Source: Clostridiaceae bacterium
Lineage (GTDB): Bacteria > Bacillota > Clostridia > Oscillospirales > QAMX01
Direction: 5' to 3'
DNA length: 5,234 bases
Assembly: GCA_016297585.1 (NCBI GenBank)
Contig: JAEDGJ010000157.1
Coordinates: 1-5,234 of the forward strand
Positions within the stretch are counted from its first letter, which is position 1; each line of letters starts with the position of its first letter. Positions 5,179-5,234 of this stretch are shown here, one piece after another. Below the pieces are notes generated by a model. It saw only the letters and a program-made list of their open reading frames with translations, was not told the origin of the DNA and ran no database searches. Both the position numbers and the translations under genes were made by a program.

Positions 5179-5210
5179 GCTTCTTTCTTTGCTGGCGCAA
5201 AGAAAGAAGC
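5179..5210. repeat. Hairpin A'
   Basis: GCTTCTTTCTTTGC pairs perfectly with GCAAAGAAAGAAGC (14 bp), loop TGGC. It is preceded by a further partial copy, CTTTCTTTGC at 5171-5180, which offers an alternative left arm. Confidence 0.9.
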
Positions 5211-5234
5211 CCTGAGGGGTCCGGGGGGGCGGGA

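Larger units (their letters stand above)
4850..5210. repeat. Array of eight consecutive hairpins, composite extragenic palindromic element
   Basis: The region upstream of the oxidoreductase, up to near the right edge, consists almost entirely of inverted repeats with 4-42 base gaps. After a GC-rich hairpin (4850-4877) come seven more in mirror order by type: A 4887-4916, B 4929-4954, C 4970-4988, D 5020-5076, C' 5110-5126, B' 5142-5166, A' 5179-5210. A and A' share TTTCTTTGC/GCAAAGAAA, B and B' share an AGGG-AA core with a GA(A) loop, C and C' share ATCGC/GCGAT. There is no credible gene here. Such units resemble REP- or MITE-like extragenic palindromes, though no mobilising gene is present. 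The last 24 bases (5211-5234) are only GC-rich. Confidence 0.8.

Noticed and set aside
4850..5210. CRISPR array
   Set aside because: The units are different self-complementary hairpins of varied length, not identical repeats separated by unique spacers.

Overview
The window looks like chromosomal DNA from a high-GC Gram-positive anaerobe of the gut Clostridia type (inference). The reasons are strong GGAGG-type ribosome binding sites, SigA-type promoters standing out as AT-rich islands in GC-rich DNA, a Gram-positive style signal peptidase I, and a surface protein with Cys/His-rich repeats of the kind I recall from gut Firmicutes. No RNA gene, CRISPR array or transposase was found.

Bases 1-2907, minus strand: a compact operon read right to left from a clear promoter (2879-2907). 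It encodes a 161-residue coiled-coil protein (2298-2783), a signal peptidase I starting at a GTG that overlaps the previous stop codon by 4 bases (1675-2301), and a large exported surface protein that runs off the left edge (1-1641, 547 residues visible). The surface protein has a membrane or signal segment, twelve HxHxxxC repeats, an acidic spacer, a helical segment and the beginning of a beta-rich domain. The gene order suggests that the peptidase, and perhaps the coiled-coil protein, helps to export or process the surface protein (inference).

Bases 2784-3140: a divergent intergenic region with one good promoter in each direction and two small inverted repeats that could be operators. Bases 3141-3848, plus strand: a HAD-family phosphatase or phosphohydrolase. 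It converges on a Gfo/Idh/MocA-type oxidoreductase (3938-4798, minus strand), and a hairpin with T-tracts on both sides, usable in both directions, lies between the two stop codons.

Bases 4799-5234 contain no convincing gene. Instead there are eight consecutive hairpins (4850-5210). The last seven are arranged in mirror order A-B-C-D-C'-B'-A', which suggests a composite extragenic palindromic element. This region and the Cys/His repeat operon are the least ordinary parts of the window.
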